A DNA stretch of 64,000 nt from Cumulibacter manganitolerans (GCF_009602465.1 NZ_WBKP01000003.1:1-64000); one strand, 5' to 3'. Shown: positions 1 through 12,212, counted from the first letter of the stretch. Numbers and translations are program-made. The notes: generated from the letters alone by a model not told the origin.

Positions 1-50
1 GCCTCCGTACTGCTGTACCCGATCAAGAAAGTCAGCCTGGGCGGAGGTAG
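1..50 (+). CDS. 3' end of an unidentified gene (partial)
   Basis: One frame reads from the window edge to a TAG at 48-50 and would give the last 15 residues of a protein (ending QESQPGRR). It stops 2 nt before the GTG of the next gene, which fits an operon. The piece is too short to recognise. The other forward frames are also open here, so this is only a possible gene end. Confidence 0.2.
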   Translation, partial: LRTAVPDQESQPGRR

Positions 51-52
51 AC

Positions 53-625
53 GTGATCCTCTGGAGGATCCGCTCCATCGCGCAGCGCGCGTCCCCCGAT
101 GCCCAGAACGGCGCCGACGCCCAGGACCGCGACACCAGCGGGCAGGGCCGCGGCACCAGCGGGCAGGACCGCGACACCAGCGGGCAGGACCGCGGCACCG
201 GCGGGCAGGACGGCGGCTCAGGCGCCCCCGCCGCCGAGGACCGCGGCGCCGGCGCGCACATCCAGTACTGGGCGCCGGACGCGCTGGGCTGGGAGCCGCT
301 GGGGCTGGACCACGACGGGTTCTTGACGTGGCTGCTCGGTGACGCCGTCGACGAGTTCTACGCGGCTTCCCGGTGGTCGGGCTGGACGCCGCACACCGAC
401 CGCTTCGGGCCGGCGGACGGCGTGCTCGTCGACCCGCCGCTGTGGTCGCAGGACGCCGAGGACATCGACGACTGCACGATCACGCCCGCGCCGTTCGAGC
501 AGGTGATCGCGGCCGCGGGCAGCGGCGTCGAGGTGGCGGGCGGCGACCCGTACCCGCTCACCTCCGCGCAGTGGCGCGCTGCGCTCACCCGCGGACCGTC
601 GAGCGAGCCCTCTTCACGGTCCTGA
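53..625 (+). CDS. DUF2625-like protein with seven-residue repeats
   Basis: This is a 190-residue protein of unknown function. Start GTG is chosen because GGAGG at 43-47 lies 5 nt upstream. Residues about 76-150 (YWAPDALGWEPLG, FYAASRWSGW) resemble the C-terminal half of the DUF2625 family as I remember it. The usual N-terminal half of that family is missing. In its place residues 25-55 are a hydrophilic stretch with the heptad-like unit DRDTSGQ/DRGTSGQ repeated about four times, encoded by 21-bp DNA repeats. No signal peptide or membrane segment is seen. The family name is a recollection of motif spacing, so moderate confidence only. Confidence 0.5.
   Translation: MILWRIRSIAQRASPDAQNGADAQDRDTSGQGRGTSGQDRDTSGQDRGTGGQDGGSGAPAAEDRGAGAHIQYWAPDALGWEPLGLDHDGFLTWLLGDAVDEFYAASRWSGWTPHTDRFGPADGVLVDPPLWSQDAEDIDDCTITPAPFEQVIAAAGSGVEVAGGDPYPLTSAQWRAALTRGPSSEPSSRS
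125..215 (+). repeat. 21-bp tandem repeats inside the DUF2625-like gene
   Basis: Four consecutive 21-bp units begin at 125, 146, 167 and 188, with a degenerate fifth from 209. Each unit encodes a seven-residue motif of the form D-R-D/G-T-S/G-G-Q. The length is a multiple of three, so unit gain or loss keeps the frame. Confidence 0.85.
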
Positions 626-705
626 GCGAGCACCGCGGCGGCCTAGGTGCCTGGTTACGCACGCCAGACGCTGCACAGGTCGGCACCTTGAGCGGGCCCC
701 TTCCC

Positions 706-757
706 TGGTCGTCGAGCGAGCGAGCCCCCTTGGGGCGAGCGATGTCGAGACGCCGGG
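706..757. repeat. REP-like palindromic element (copy A)
   Basis: The segment begins with TGGTCGTCGAGCGAGCGAG and ends with GCGAGCGATGTCGAGACG around a GCCCCC/GGGGC centre, so it can fold on itself. Motifs built from GTCGAGCGAGC and GTCGAGAC are common as dispersed intergenic palindromes in actinobacterial genomes. A related segment in the opposite sense lies at 51127-51200. Confidence 0.45.
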
Positions 758-879
758 AGCCGACAATGTCGCCGGTGCGCGCGGTGGCCGTTCACAGGTG
801 GCCGGTTGTGCACAGGTCCCTGCTGTAGCGGGGTTCTGGTGCGGAAATCTTGTCGGTGCCGGTCCGTAGATTCAGGGGC

Positions 880-2334
880 ATGATCAGCAGCCCGCCCGTG
901 ACGGACCCGGGAGCCGACGTGGCCTCGCCGGTGGCGGTAGTGCGCGGCGCGTGGCTGGCGGTGCAGCAGCTCGCCCTCGATGCCGCGGCAGCGCCAGCCG
1001 GCACGGCGGATGCGGCTGCGGACACGGCCGAGCAGGGTCTGGGCGGTGTGAGTGATGCGGGTCTGATCGACATGCTCGGTGATCTGCGGCGGCTGCGGGC
1101 GGCGGTGGCCGCGGTGGAGGCGCACGTGCAGGTCGCCTTCGATGCCTCACTCCGCGGCGCCGCTCTGGCGGCGGGGGCGACCCGTCAGGATGCCGGTAAG
1201 GGCATCGCCGAGCAGGTCGCCCTCGCGCGTGGCGTGTCGCCGTGGCGGGCCGCGAACGACCTCCCCCTCGCCAAGGGCCTCGTGCGCGAATTGCCGCGGA
1301 CCCTCGCGCTGCTGACCGGCGCGGCGATCGGCGAGCAGGCCGCGCAGAACGTGGCCCGCGAGACCGTGTGCCTGATGCCCGAGGACCGCGCGGTGGTGGA
1401 TGAGAAGCTGAGCGAGCGGCTCGGTGGGATGAGCCCGAAACGGGCGGCGGCGACCGCCCGCGCGGAGGCCGCGAAAGTGGACGCCGAGTCGGTGGTGCGG
1501 CGTATCCGGATGGCCGAAGCGGATCGCTGCGTCACGCTCCGGCCGGCGCCGGATGCGATGGTGTATCTCAGCGCGTTGCTGCCGGTCAAGGACGGCGTCG
1601 CCGCCTACGCCGCCCTATCCCAGCAGGCCGACACTCTCAAGGCGAGCGGTGATGAGCGGTCCCGCGGCGCGATCATGGCCGACGCGCTCCTGCACCGATT
1701 GACCGGGTACGCCTCATCCGAGCTGATCCCGGTCGAGGTCCAGCTCGTCATGCCCGCCACCACCCTCCTGCCCTCGCAGTCCGCGGAGCCCGGTGATGCC
1801 GAGGCACCCCCGGCGGGTGGGGAGTGTGGCTGGATCGGGGAGCATCCCATCCCGGCGGTGATCGCCCGCGACATCGCCCTCGCCGCCGGGGTCGAGGAGG
1901 CGGCGCGGTGGATCCGCCGGCTGTTCGCCGACCCGATCAGCGGGGAGATCACCGCAGCCGACGCGACGCGGCGGCGGTTCACCGGCGCCACCCGACGCGC
2001 CATCATGGCGCGCGACCGGGACTGCCGCGGCTGCGGCGCACCCATCCGCCACCTCGACCACATCCGGCCCCACGCCGCCGGTGGGCCCACCACGATCGCG
2101 AACGGGCAAGGCCTGTGCCAGCGGTGCAACCAGGTCAAGGAACAACCCGGCTGGCGCACCCAGCCCCGGATCATCGAAGGCCGGCACGTCACCGTCACCA
2201 CCACCCCCACCGGCCACGCCTACGTCAGCACCCCGCCACCCCCGGTCACCGAACCGCCACCGCGACAGGTCACCAGCCTCGAGCAGCACCTACGGAGACG
2301 ACTCGCCGAGCACCTCGGACCCCGGGCCGGCTAA
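880..2334 (+). CDS. DUF222 and HNH endonuclease domain protein (13E12 repeat family)
   Basis: The 484-residue protein has an N-terminal helical DUF222 region (about 20-300) and a C-terminal HNH nuclease domain. The nuclease part shows a first CxxC (RDCRGCG, about 381-384), a His-rich core HLDHIRPH (about 390-398) and a second CxxC (CQRCN, about 412-415). The protein ends in a Pro/Thr-rich tail. Such proteins are multicopy in actinobacteria, and in M. tuberculosis the REP13E12 copies serve as the prophage phiRv1 attachment site. ATG at 880 is preferred over an upstream TTG at 850 because TAGATT at 867-872 ends 7 nt before it, which suggests a leaderless message. The target and role are unknown. 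Confidence 0.85.
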   Translation: MISSPPVTDPGADVASPVAVVRGAWLAVQQLALDAAAAPAGTADAAADTAEQGLGGVSDAGLIDMLGDLRRLRAAVAAVEAHVQVAFDASLRGAALAAGATRQDAGKGIAEQVALARGVSPWRAANDLPLAKGLVRELPRTLALLTGAAIGEQAAQNVARETVCLMPEDRAVVDEKLSERLGGMSPKRAAATARAEAAKVDAESVVRRIRMAEADRCVTLRPAPDAMVYLSALLPVKDGVAAYAALSQQADTLKASGDERSRGAIMADALLHRLTGYASSELIPVEVQLVMPATTLLPSQSAEPGDAEAPPAGGECGWIGEHPIPAVIARDIALAAGVEEAARWIRRLFADPISGEITAADATRRRFTGATRRAIMARDRDCRGCGAPIRHLDHIRPHAAGGPTTIANGQGLCQRCNQVKEQPGWRTQPRIIEGRHVTVTTTPTGHAYVSTPPPPVTEPPPRQVTSLEQHLRRRLAEHLGPRAG

Positions 2335-2339
2335 GCCCA

Positions 2340-2397
2340 TTCGCGGCGCACTTCGGTACCGAAACCACCCAGATCCGGTACCGAAGCACGCCGCGAA
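2340..2397. terminator. Bidirectional terminator-like hairpin
   Basis: The 21-nt arms at 2340-2360 and 2377-2397 pair in all but three central positions (TTCGCGGC...CTTCGGTACC) around a 16-nt loop. The hairpin sits between the ends of two convergent genes. There is no U-tract, as is usual in high-GC genomes. Confidence 0.6.
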
Positions 2398-2449
2398 CAG
2401 GAACCGAAGCTCTAGAGGAGGCCGTAGGCGACCGCCCCCGACCGGTCGG

Positions 2450-3367
2450 TCAGTAGCCCGAACTGAGCGGAAAGCGCTCAAGCGGCTCGACGACGCGCTG
2501 CGCGAACCGGCCGATGTGCTCGACCTCGAACGTGACCACGTCGCCGGGCCGCAACCAGCCGCGAAAGCCGTCCGGGTCGGTACGGGAGTGCTCGAGCAGG
2601 CAGCCGCGCCCGACCGTCCCGCTGCCGAGCACGTCACCGGTGCGCAGCGTCGTCCCGCGTGAGGTGTAGGCGACGACGTCGTCGAACGACCAGTCGATGC
2701 TCGACCAGTTCCCGGTGCTGAACGGCTCGCCGTTGATCTCCACGGTCATCGCCGCATCGAACCCCTTGCCGGCGGCGTACGGCGCGAACTCGTCGGGAGT
2801 GACCAGCACCGGCCCGAGGGTGGTCGCGCCGTCCTTGCCCTTGGCCGGACCCAGCCGCAGAGCCATCTCGTTCTGCTGCAGGTCGCGCGCGCTCCAGTCG
2901 ATGTAGATCGTGTAGCCGGCGATGTGCGCCGCGGCGTCCTGCGGGGAGACATTGGACGCCGGCACCCCGATGACGGCCGCGACCTCCAGCTCGTAGTCGA
3001 ACCGCTCGCAGCCGGGCGTGATGCGCACGTCATCCTGCGGGCCGATCACGCCGGCCGCGTTCGAGAAGTAGAACGTCGGGAACAGCGAGTGGCTCTCGTG
3101 CAGATCCCCGCCCGCGTTGCGGATGTGCTCGTGGAAGCACATCGAGTCGCGCACCTGCGGGGGATCGACCGGTGCGAGCACCCGTACCGTCTCGGCGGCG
3201 ATCGGCTCGGAGGTCGCGAGAGCATCCTGCCCGAGCGCCAGCACGGCGTCGTTGCCGCGACCGATCACGTCGATCAGGCGGGCCGCGTTCGGGAAGGGGT
3301 AGATGGCGTCCCCGGACAGCACGCCCGCCGCGGCGCCGTCCGCCGCTTCGAAGGTGATCAGCTTCAC
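2450..3367 (-). CDS. Fumarylacetoacetate hydrolase family protein
   Basis: This 305-residue protein belongs to the FAH superfamily, whose members hydrolyse or decarboxylate C-C bonds in acylpyruvates and related 2-oxo acids using Mg2+ or Mn2+. The metal-ligand pattern is visible: Glu126 and Glu128 in DYELEV, Asp157 in IDWSARD, and the conserved FSNAAGVIGP segment (101-110). The GTG start lies 19 nt after the stop of the epimerase gene and is preceded by GGGAG, so the two are probably cotranscribed. The exact substrate cannot be told from sequence. The pairing with a sugar epimerase is unusual for aromatic catabolism and hints at a sugar-acid substrate, which is inference. Confidence 0.85.
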   Translation of the reverse strand: MKLITFEAADGAAAGVLSGDAIYPFPNAARLIDVIGRGNDAVLALGQDALATSEPIAAETVRVLAPVDPPQVRDSMCFHEHIRNAGGDLHESHSLFPTFYFSNAAGVIGPQDDVRITPGCERFDYELEVAAVIGVPASNVSPQDAAAHIAGYTIYIDWSARDLQQNEMALRLGPAKGKDGATTLGPVLVTPDEFAPYAAGKGFDAAMTVEINGEPFSTGNWSSIDWSFDDVVAYTSRGTTLRTGDVLGSGTVGRGCLLEHSRTDPDGFRGWLRPGDVVTFEVEHIGRFAQRVVEPLERFPLSSGY

Positions 3368-3386
3368 GGTCGCTCCCGGCGTCGGG

Positions 3387-4001
3387 CTACTTCGTCGCGG
3401 AGCCGTCGCGCAGCGCGGCGTACCACTTCTCGCAGTCGTCGTACGACGGCAGCAGCCCTTGCTCCTTGGCCTCGGTCAGCGTCGGCGCGGCGGTGTCCTT
3501 CGGCGACAGCAGCAGCTCGATGTCGTTCGGGATCGGCAATCCGAGCTCGGGGTCCAGCGGGTTGAGGCCCTTCTCCAGCGTCGGGTTGTACCCGGCGGAG
3601 CAAAGGTAGATCAGCGACGAGTTGTCCTCGAGAGCCACGACGGTGTGGCCGATGCCTTCGGAGACGTAGATCGCGCGGTGGTCCTTCGCATCGAGCTTGA
3701 CGACGTCGACCTCGCCGAAGGTCGGCGATCCGTCGCGGATGTCGACGACGATGTCGAGGAAGGAGCCGGCGGGGCAGTAGACGTACTTCGCCTGGCCCGG
3801 AGGGACGAGCGCGTAGTGGACGCCGCGCACGGTGCCCTTCTTGGAGACCGAGTGGTTGGCCTGCACCAGGTCGAGGCGGTGGCCCAGCTTCTCCTCGAGG
3901 GGCTCGGCGCGGAAGCACTCGAGGAAGATGCCGCGGTCGTCCGGGAAGACCTTGGGGGTGAACTCGAGGATGCCGGGGAATTTCAGATCGCGTACGTCCA
4001 T
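3387..4001 (-). CDS. rfbC: dTDP-4-dehydrorhamnose 3,5-epimerase family protein (RmlC-like)
   Basis: This 204-residue cupin belongs to the RmlC family, which epimerises dTDP-4-keto-6-deoxyglucose during synthesis of dTDP-L-rhamnose or other deoxysugars. The family signature FPDDRGIFLECF (19-30), the catalytic His62 in RGVHY and a Tyr in SAGYNP near residue 133 are present. No rmlA, rmlB or rmlD lies nearby. It could instead be a C3- or C5-only epimerase for another deoxysugar. ATG at 4001 is preferred over GTG at 4007 because TAGTTT (4013-4008 on this strand) ends 6 nt before it, as in a leaderless transcript. Confidence 0.8.
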   Translation of the reverse strand: MDVRDLKFPGILEFTPKVFPDDRGIFLECFRAEPLEEKLGHRLDLVQANHSVSKKGTVRGVHYALVPPGQAKYVYCPAGSFLDIVVDIRDGSPTFGEVDVVKLDAKDHRAIYVSEGIGHTVVALEDNSSLIYLCSAGYNPTLEKGLNPLDPELGLPIPNDIELLLSPKDTAAPTLTEAKEQGLLPSYDDCEKWYAALRDGSATK

Positions 4002-4149
4002 GCCCACAAACTACCGGGTGCTCACCCTGTGGGACGATGGCACGTAGCGCAATCGGCTCGGACACCATCCGGGAGCGCTCAGCGCGGCTCACCCATGCCG
4101 CGGCGCAACCCCACCCCAGCCAGTTTTGCCCTGCCTTCAGAGGAGAGAA

Positions 4150-5340
4150 GTGAAGTACCCCGAACCGCCGCCCATCGACCCCGCCATGCAGTCGATCTTC
4201 GACGCGCACGACCACGGGAAGATCTCCGTAGAGCTCAAGAACCCCATCGACAGCACCGAGGTGCTCTCGAAGGTGTACTCGCCGGGCGTAGCCGAGGTAT
4301 GCACCCGCATCGCCGACTACCCGCCGGAGAAGAAGAAGTACACCGCGGCTCCCGGAATCGTCGCCGTGGTGTCCGACGGCACCGCCGTCCTCGGCCTCGG
4401 GAACATCGGCGCGGACGCCTCCCTGCCGGTCATGGAGGGCAAGGCGGGCCTGTTCAAGCAGTTCGCCGGTATCGACTCGTTCCCGATCGTGCTCGACACC
4501 ACCGACGTGGACGAGATCGTCGCGACCGTCAAGGCGATCGCGCCGTCCTTCGGCGGTATCAACCTCGAGGACATCTCGGCGCCCCGCTGCTTCGAGGTCG
4601 AGGACCGGCTCAAGGCCGAGCTCGACATGCCGGTCATGCACGACGACCAGCACGGCACCGCGATCGTCGTGACGGCGGCGCTGCGCAACGCGCGGATGCT
4701 GTCCGGCCGCAAGGACGGCGAGATGCGGATCGTGATCGCCGGCGCCGGAGCGTCCGGCATCGCCTGCGCGAAGATGCTCTACTCGACCGGCGTACGCGAC
4801 ATCATCCTGACGGACTCCAAGGGCGCCATCCACCCGTGGCGGCACGACCTGACCCCGGTCAAGCAGCAGCTGCTGTCGTGGACCAACCACGAGGGCATCC
4901 GCGGCACCACCGAGGAGATCCTGGCCGGCAAGGACTGCTTCATCGGCCTGTCGGGCTCGACGATCAGCGAGGAGGCGATCGCGTCGATGAACCACGACCC
5001 GATCATCTTCGCGCTGTCGAACCCGACGCCGGAGATCCACCCGGACATCGCGCGCAAGTACGCCACCGTGGTGGCCACCGGTCGCTCGGACTTCCCGAAC
5101 CAGATCAACAACGTGCTGGCCTTCCCGGGCATCTTCAAGGGTGCCTTCGAGGCGGGCGCGACCGCGATCACCGACGAGATGAAGATCGCCGCGTCGGTCG
5201 CCATCGCGGACGTCGTCCTCGACGAGATGAGCACCGAGAAGATCATCCCGGACCCCTTCGATCCGCGGGTGGTTCCGGCGGTGACCGCCGCCGTCAAGAA
5301 GGCGTGGCTCACCGGCAAGGGCGACTGGGTCATCCGCTAG
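4150..5340 (+). CDS. NAD(P)-dependent malic enzyme
   Basis: The 396-residue enzyme oxidatively decarboxylates malate to pyruvate, linking the TCA cycle to pyruvate. The N-terminal malic domain shows YSPGVAEVC (catalytic Tyr about 38), EGKAGLFKQFAG (Lys about 97) and MHDDQHGTA. The NAD-binding Rossmann domain starts with VIAGAGASG (about 204-212). The length fits the short bacterial type without a phosphotransacetylase domain. The GTG start at 4150 is preceded by AGGAG (4141-4145). The gene is divergent from the epimerase gene. Confidence 0.93.
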   Translation: MKYPEPPPIDPAMQSIFDAHDHGKISVELKNPIDSTEVLSKVYSPGVAEVCTRIADYPPEKKKYTAAPGIVAVVSDGTAVLGLGNIGADASLPVMEGKAGLFKQFAGIDSFPIVLDTTDVDEIVATVKAIAPSFGGINLEDISAPRCFEVEDRLKAELDMPVMHDDQHGTAIVVTAALRNARMLSGRKDGEMRIVIAGAGASGIACAKMLYSTGVRDIILTDSKGAIHPWRHDLTPVKQQLLSWTNHEGIRGTTEEILAGKDCFIGLSGSTISEEAIASMNHDPIIFALSNPTPEIHPDIARKYATVVATGRSDFPNQINNVLAFPGIFKGAFEAGATAITDEMKIAASVAIADVVLDEMSTEKIIPDPFDPRVVPAVTAAVKKAWLTGKGDWVIR

Positions 5341-5405
5341 CGCGGCCGGTCCGGCGCCGCCCGGCAGAGGGCGCCGCCGGACCGGACGCGACAGCACCCA
5401 ACGCA

Positions 5406-5468
5406 GAAGCGGGCTTCGTGGGCAGAAGCGGGGAAGTTTCCCCGCTTCGACCTACGAAGCCCGCTTTC
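5406..5468. terminator. Nested double hairpin between malic enzyme and the kgd cluster
   Basis: An outer stem pairs 5406-5419 with 5454-5468 (ACGAAGCCCGCTT core, 13 bp). Inside it, an 11-bp perfect stem pairs 5425-5435 (GAAGCGGGGAA) with 5438-5448. The two stems share the GAAGCGGG motif. The element lies between two convergent transcription units and probably stops both. Confidence 0.6.
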
Positions 5469-5482
5469 GTCTGCGAGCGAGG

Positions 5483-5662
5483 CTAGCCGTCGTCGTCCTC
5501 GTCATCGCGGGCGAGGAACACCGCCAGCTGGTCGACGGCGTTCTCGAACTGCGGATGCAGGTCGATGAAGGTGCGCATCCGGTCGCACAGCCAGTCGACG
5601 CTGAGCTCCTCGTCCTCGCGGCGCTGCTCGAGCTCCTCGATGCCGCGGTCGGTGAAGTACAT
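5483..5662 (-). CDS. DUF6104 family small acidic protein
   Basis: This 59-residue protein begins MYFTDRGIEELEQRR and ends in an acidic tail (DDEDDDG). It matches in length and pattern a small conserved actinobacterial protein (DUF6104) that sits directly behind kgd. Its ATG lies 6 nt after the kgd stop, so translation is probably coupled to kgd. It has no signal peptide or membrane segment and its function is unknown. Confidence 0.8.
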   Translation of the reverse strand: MYFTDRGIEELEQRREDEELSVDWLCDRMRTFIDLHPQFENAVDQLAVFLARDDEDDDG

Positions 5663-5668
5663 GCCCGG

Positions 5669-9475
<3,807 letters not shown>

Positions 9476-9512
9476 GATGCGCGGTCGCCTTTTCTTATCT
9501 CGATGGAGTGTT

Positions 9513-9526
9513 CTCGCGCGCGCGAG
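9513..9526. promoter_or_regulatory. GC-alternating palindrome upstream of kgd
   Basis: CTCGCGCGCGCGAG is a perfect 14-bp palindrome about 40 bp upstream of the kgd start. It may be an operator or just a GC-repeat; nothing else supports a role. Confidence 0.25.
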
Positions 9527-9613
9527 CGCAATAGATACGCCCGAGGTTACGCCCTCGGCGCGAGGTGATGCACGGCACACCCGATCTTTCGGCCGCCCGT
9601 GGGGGAACCCGGC

Positions 9614-10393
9614 TCAGGAGACCTCGCGACGGGTCGAGACGAGGTACCCGACGAGGGCCAGGACGGCGGCGTACGCCGCGAGCAGCAGCCCTCCGCCGAC
9701 CGGGCTCAGCAGGTCGGTGTTGCGGTCGCCCACCTGGGCGTACGTGTACAGCGCGGAGGCAGCGCCACCGGGCAGCATCCGGTACACGTCGCCGGTCGCG
9801 GGGATCGCGCGCAGGATCGGTTCGATCACGAACATGTACGCCAGCAGACCGCTGACGGCGCCGATCTGGTTGCGCGCCAGCGCGCCGACCGACACGCCGA
9901 TGATGCCGTACAGCGCCGCCGCGATCGCGGCGCCGGCGAGGACCTTGCCGTTGTCGCCGGCGAGGGTGAAGTCGCCGCCGGCGGCCGCGATCCAGATCCA
10001 GGCCAGGCCGACGACGAAGACCGCCGCGACGACGGCGTACGCCACGCCCAGCAGCAGGTAGGTCACGAGCTTCGCCAGAACCACCTGCCACCGGTGCGGC
10101 GAGACCAGGAACGTGGGGGCCATCGTCTTGTGGCGGTACTCCGCCGTCATCCCGATAACGCCGAGGATCGCGATGAAGATCGTGGCGGACGCGGGCGCGG
10201 CGAGCACCAGCTTCTGCAGCTCGGGCGAGTCCACGGGCGGGAACACCGGCCGGCCGGTGCGGTCGTCGACGGTGCCGGCGAACGACAGCATCAGCGAGGC
10301 CTGCACCAGCGCGAGGACGACGCAGCCGATCAGCAGCCAGATCCACGTCTTGGTGGTGAAGAACTTGCGCAGCTCGGACTTGATCAGCTTCAC
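9614..10393 (-). CDS. ABC-2 type transporter permease
   Basis: The 259-residue membrane protein has a basic N-terminus (KLIKSELRKFFTTKTW) and about six hydrophobic segments, as in ABC-2 permeases of drug, lantibiotic or lipid exporters. The segment TAEYRHKTMAPTFL is typical of this family. Its GTG overlaps the ATPase stop by 4 nt (GTGA), so the two are one coupled unit. The exported substrate is unknown. Confidence 0.88.
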   Translation of the reverse strand: MKLIKSELRKFFTTKTWIWLLIGCVVLALVQASLMLSFAGTVDDRTGRPVFPPVDSPELQKLVLAAPASATIFIAILGVIGMTAEYRHKTMAPTFLVSPHRWQVVLAKLVTYLLLGVAYAVVAAVFVVGLAWIWIAAAGGDFTLAGDNGKVLAGAAIAAALYGIIGVSVGALARNQIGAVSGLLAYMFVIEPILRAIPATGDVYRMLPGGAASALYTYAQVGDRNTDLLSPVGGGLLLAAYAAVLALVGYLVSTRREVS

Positions 10394-11346
10394 GATCGGT
10401 GCCCTTCGTGGCCGTCGGGAGCGGTCTCGTACTCGCCCTGCCCGGCGGTCAGCTGGAAGTACAGGTACTCGAGGTCCTTCTTGTCGTCGACCAGCTCGTG
10501 CAGCACGGTCTGCGTCGCGAACGCGACCTCGCCGACCTCGCTGGTGGGCAGACCGGTGACCCGCAGCCCCTGCGCGTCGCGCTCGACGGACCGCGGGTGG
10601 GCGCGGCGCAGCTCGGCCTCGAGGCGGCTCAGGTCCGGCCCGCGCACGAGGGTGACGCGTTCGAGGGAGCCGGAGAGCTCGGCGACCGTGCCCTCGCGCA
10701 CCAGGCGCCCCTTGGCGATGATGACGACGCGGTCGACGGTCTGCTCGACCTCCTGCAGCAGGTGGCTGGAGACCAGGATGGTGCGGCCCTGCCCGGCCAG
10801 GTGGCGGAGGAAGCGCCGCAGCCACGCGATGCCCTCCGGGTCCAGCCCGTTGGCCGGCTCGTCCAGGATCAGGATCTGCGGGTCGCCGAGCAGCGCGGTC
10901 GCGAGCCCGAGGCGCTGGCGCATGCCGAGCGAGTAGCCGCCGGCCTTCCGGCGGGCGGCCTTGTCCAGCCCGACCAGCGAGAGCACCTCGTCGGCGCGCG
11001 CGTCCGGCAGGCCCGCGGCGGCGCAGTACACGCGCAGGTGGTCGCGGCCGCTGCGGCCGGGGTGGAACGAGGGGTCGAGCACCGATCCCACGACCCGCAG
11101 CGGGTCGGTCAGCTCGGCGTACGGCCGGCCGTTGATCGACGAGCTGCCGGAGGTGGGGCTGCCCAGGCCGAGCAGCATCCGCAGGGTGGTCGACTTGCCC
11201 GCGCCGTTCGGTCCGAGGAAGCCGGTGATCGACCCGGGCTCGACGGTGAAGCTGAGGTCGTCGACGGCCGTGGCGTCGCCGTACTTCTTGGTGAGGTGCG
11301 AGGCCACGATGCGGCCTTCGACGGCGGCGCTCGATGCGGTGGTCAC
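10390..11346 (-). CDS. ABC transporter ATP-binding protein (exporter)
   Basis: The 318-residue ATPase has a Walker A GPNGAGKST, a signature YSLGMRQRL, a Walker B ILILDEP and an H-loop SSH, followed by a C-terminal accessory domain of about 90 residues, as in CcmA/YadG-type exporters. It pairs with the permease encoded directly downstream. GTG at 11346 is preferred to GTG at 11355 because TAGGGT (11359-11354 on this strand) ends 7 nt before it. Confidence 0.9.
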   Translation of the reverse strand: MTTASSAAVEGRIVASHLTKKYGDATAVDDLSFTVEPGSITGFLGPNGAGKSTTLRMLLGLGSPTSGSSSINGRPYAELTDPLRVVGSVLDPSFHPGRSGRDHLRVYCAAAGLPDARADEVLSLVGLDKAARRKAGGYSLGMRQRLGLATALLGDPQILILDEPANGLDPEGIAWLRRFLRHLAGQGRTILVSSHLLQEVEQTVDRVVIIAKGRLVREGTVAELSGSLERVTLVRGPDLSRLEAELRRAHPRSVERDAQGLRVTGLPTSEVGEVAFATQTVLHELVDDKKDLEYLYFQLTAGQGEYETAPDGHEGHRS

Positions 11347-11429
11347 GCCCAGCACCCTACCTGTGGCCCGGTACCGTGGACGGACGCGTCTGCAGCCGTC
11401 GTCCCGTCCTGCAGCCAGGGAGGTTGCCG

Positions 11430-11786
11430 GTGATCGACTGGCTTCGATATGTGGCCATCGGCCTCGCGCTCGCGCTCGCGCTCGCGGCGTACGTCGAGTT
11501 CCGCCGGGGGCGCCCTCCCGGCCGGCTCGCCCTCGGCCTGCTCGTCGCCGGGCTGGTGCTGGTCGTCGGGCAGACGGTGGTCGCGAGCGTGCAGCTGGCC
11601 GGCGGCCACCACCTCTCCGAGCCGGCGACGTTCATCGGCTACCTGGGTACGACGGTGATCATGCTGCCGGCCGCGGGATACGTCGCCCGGCTCGAGCGCT
11701 CGCGGTGGAGCTCGCTGGCGATCGTCGTGGCGGCCCTGGTGGTGGCGGTGCTCGAGGTGAGGTTGCAGCAGATATGGACACGATGA
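11430..11786 (+). CDS. Small integral membrane protein, function unknown
   Basis: This 118-residue protein has about four hydrophobic segments and no recognised domain. The GTG start is supported by AGGGAGG at 11417-11423. It overlaps the next small membrane gene, so the two are probably expressed together, divergent from the ABC exporter. Confidence 0.65.
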   Translation: MIDWLRYVAIGLALALALAAYVEFRRGRPPGRLALGLLVAGLVLVVGQTVVASVQLAGGHHLSEPATFIGYLGTTVIMLPAAGYVARLERSRWSSLAIVVAALVVAVLEVRLQQIWTR

Positions 11787-12178
11787 GCGCGCGGGGGACC
11801 GGACCTGGCCGGATCCTGGTCATGGTCTACGCGATCTTCGCGCTCGCGGCCGGCGCCCGCGCCGGTGTGCAGATCGCGACGAAGCTCCAGCACGCGCCGG
11901 TGGCGTACGTGCTGTCCGCCGTGGCGGCGCTGATCTATCTGCTCAACGCGATCTTCCTCGGCCGCGCGTCGGCGTCGTCGTGGCGGGTGGCCCGCGCCCT
12001 GTGCCTGGTGGAGCTGGTCGGTGTGCTCGCCGTCGGGACCGCCAGCCTCGTCGTGCCGCAGGAGTTCCCGGACGCCACGGTGTGGTCGCGGTTCGGCATC
12101 GGCTACGGGTTCGTGCCGCTGGTGCTGCCGATCCTCGGCCTGGCGTGGCTGGGCCGCACCCGGCCCGACCGCGGCTGA
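11774..12178 (+). CDS. Small integral membrane protein, function unknown
   Basis: The 134-residue protein has about four hydrophobic helices (for example ILVMVYAIFALAAGARAG) and ends in a basic tail. Two ATG codons are possible. The first, at 11774, lies at a usable distance from AGGTGAGG; the second, at 11783, forms an ATGA overlap with the preceding stop. No family is recognised. Confidence 0.65.
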   Translation: MDTMSARGTGPGRILVMVYAIFALAAGARAGVQIATKLQHAPVAYVLSAVAALIYLLNAIFLGRASASSWRVARALCLVELVGVLAVGTASLVVPQEFPDATVWSRFGIGYGFVPLVLPILGLAWLGRTRPDRG

Positions 12179-12212
12179 CTGCGCCGCGCGCCGCGGGTGG
12201 TAGACCTTGTGC

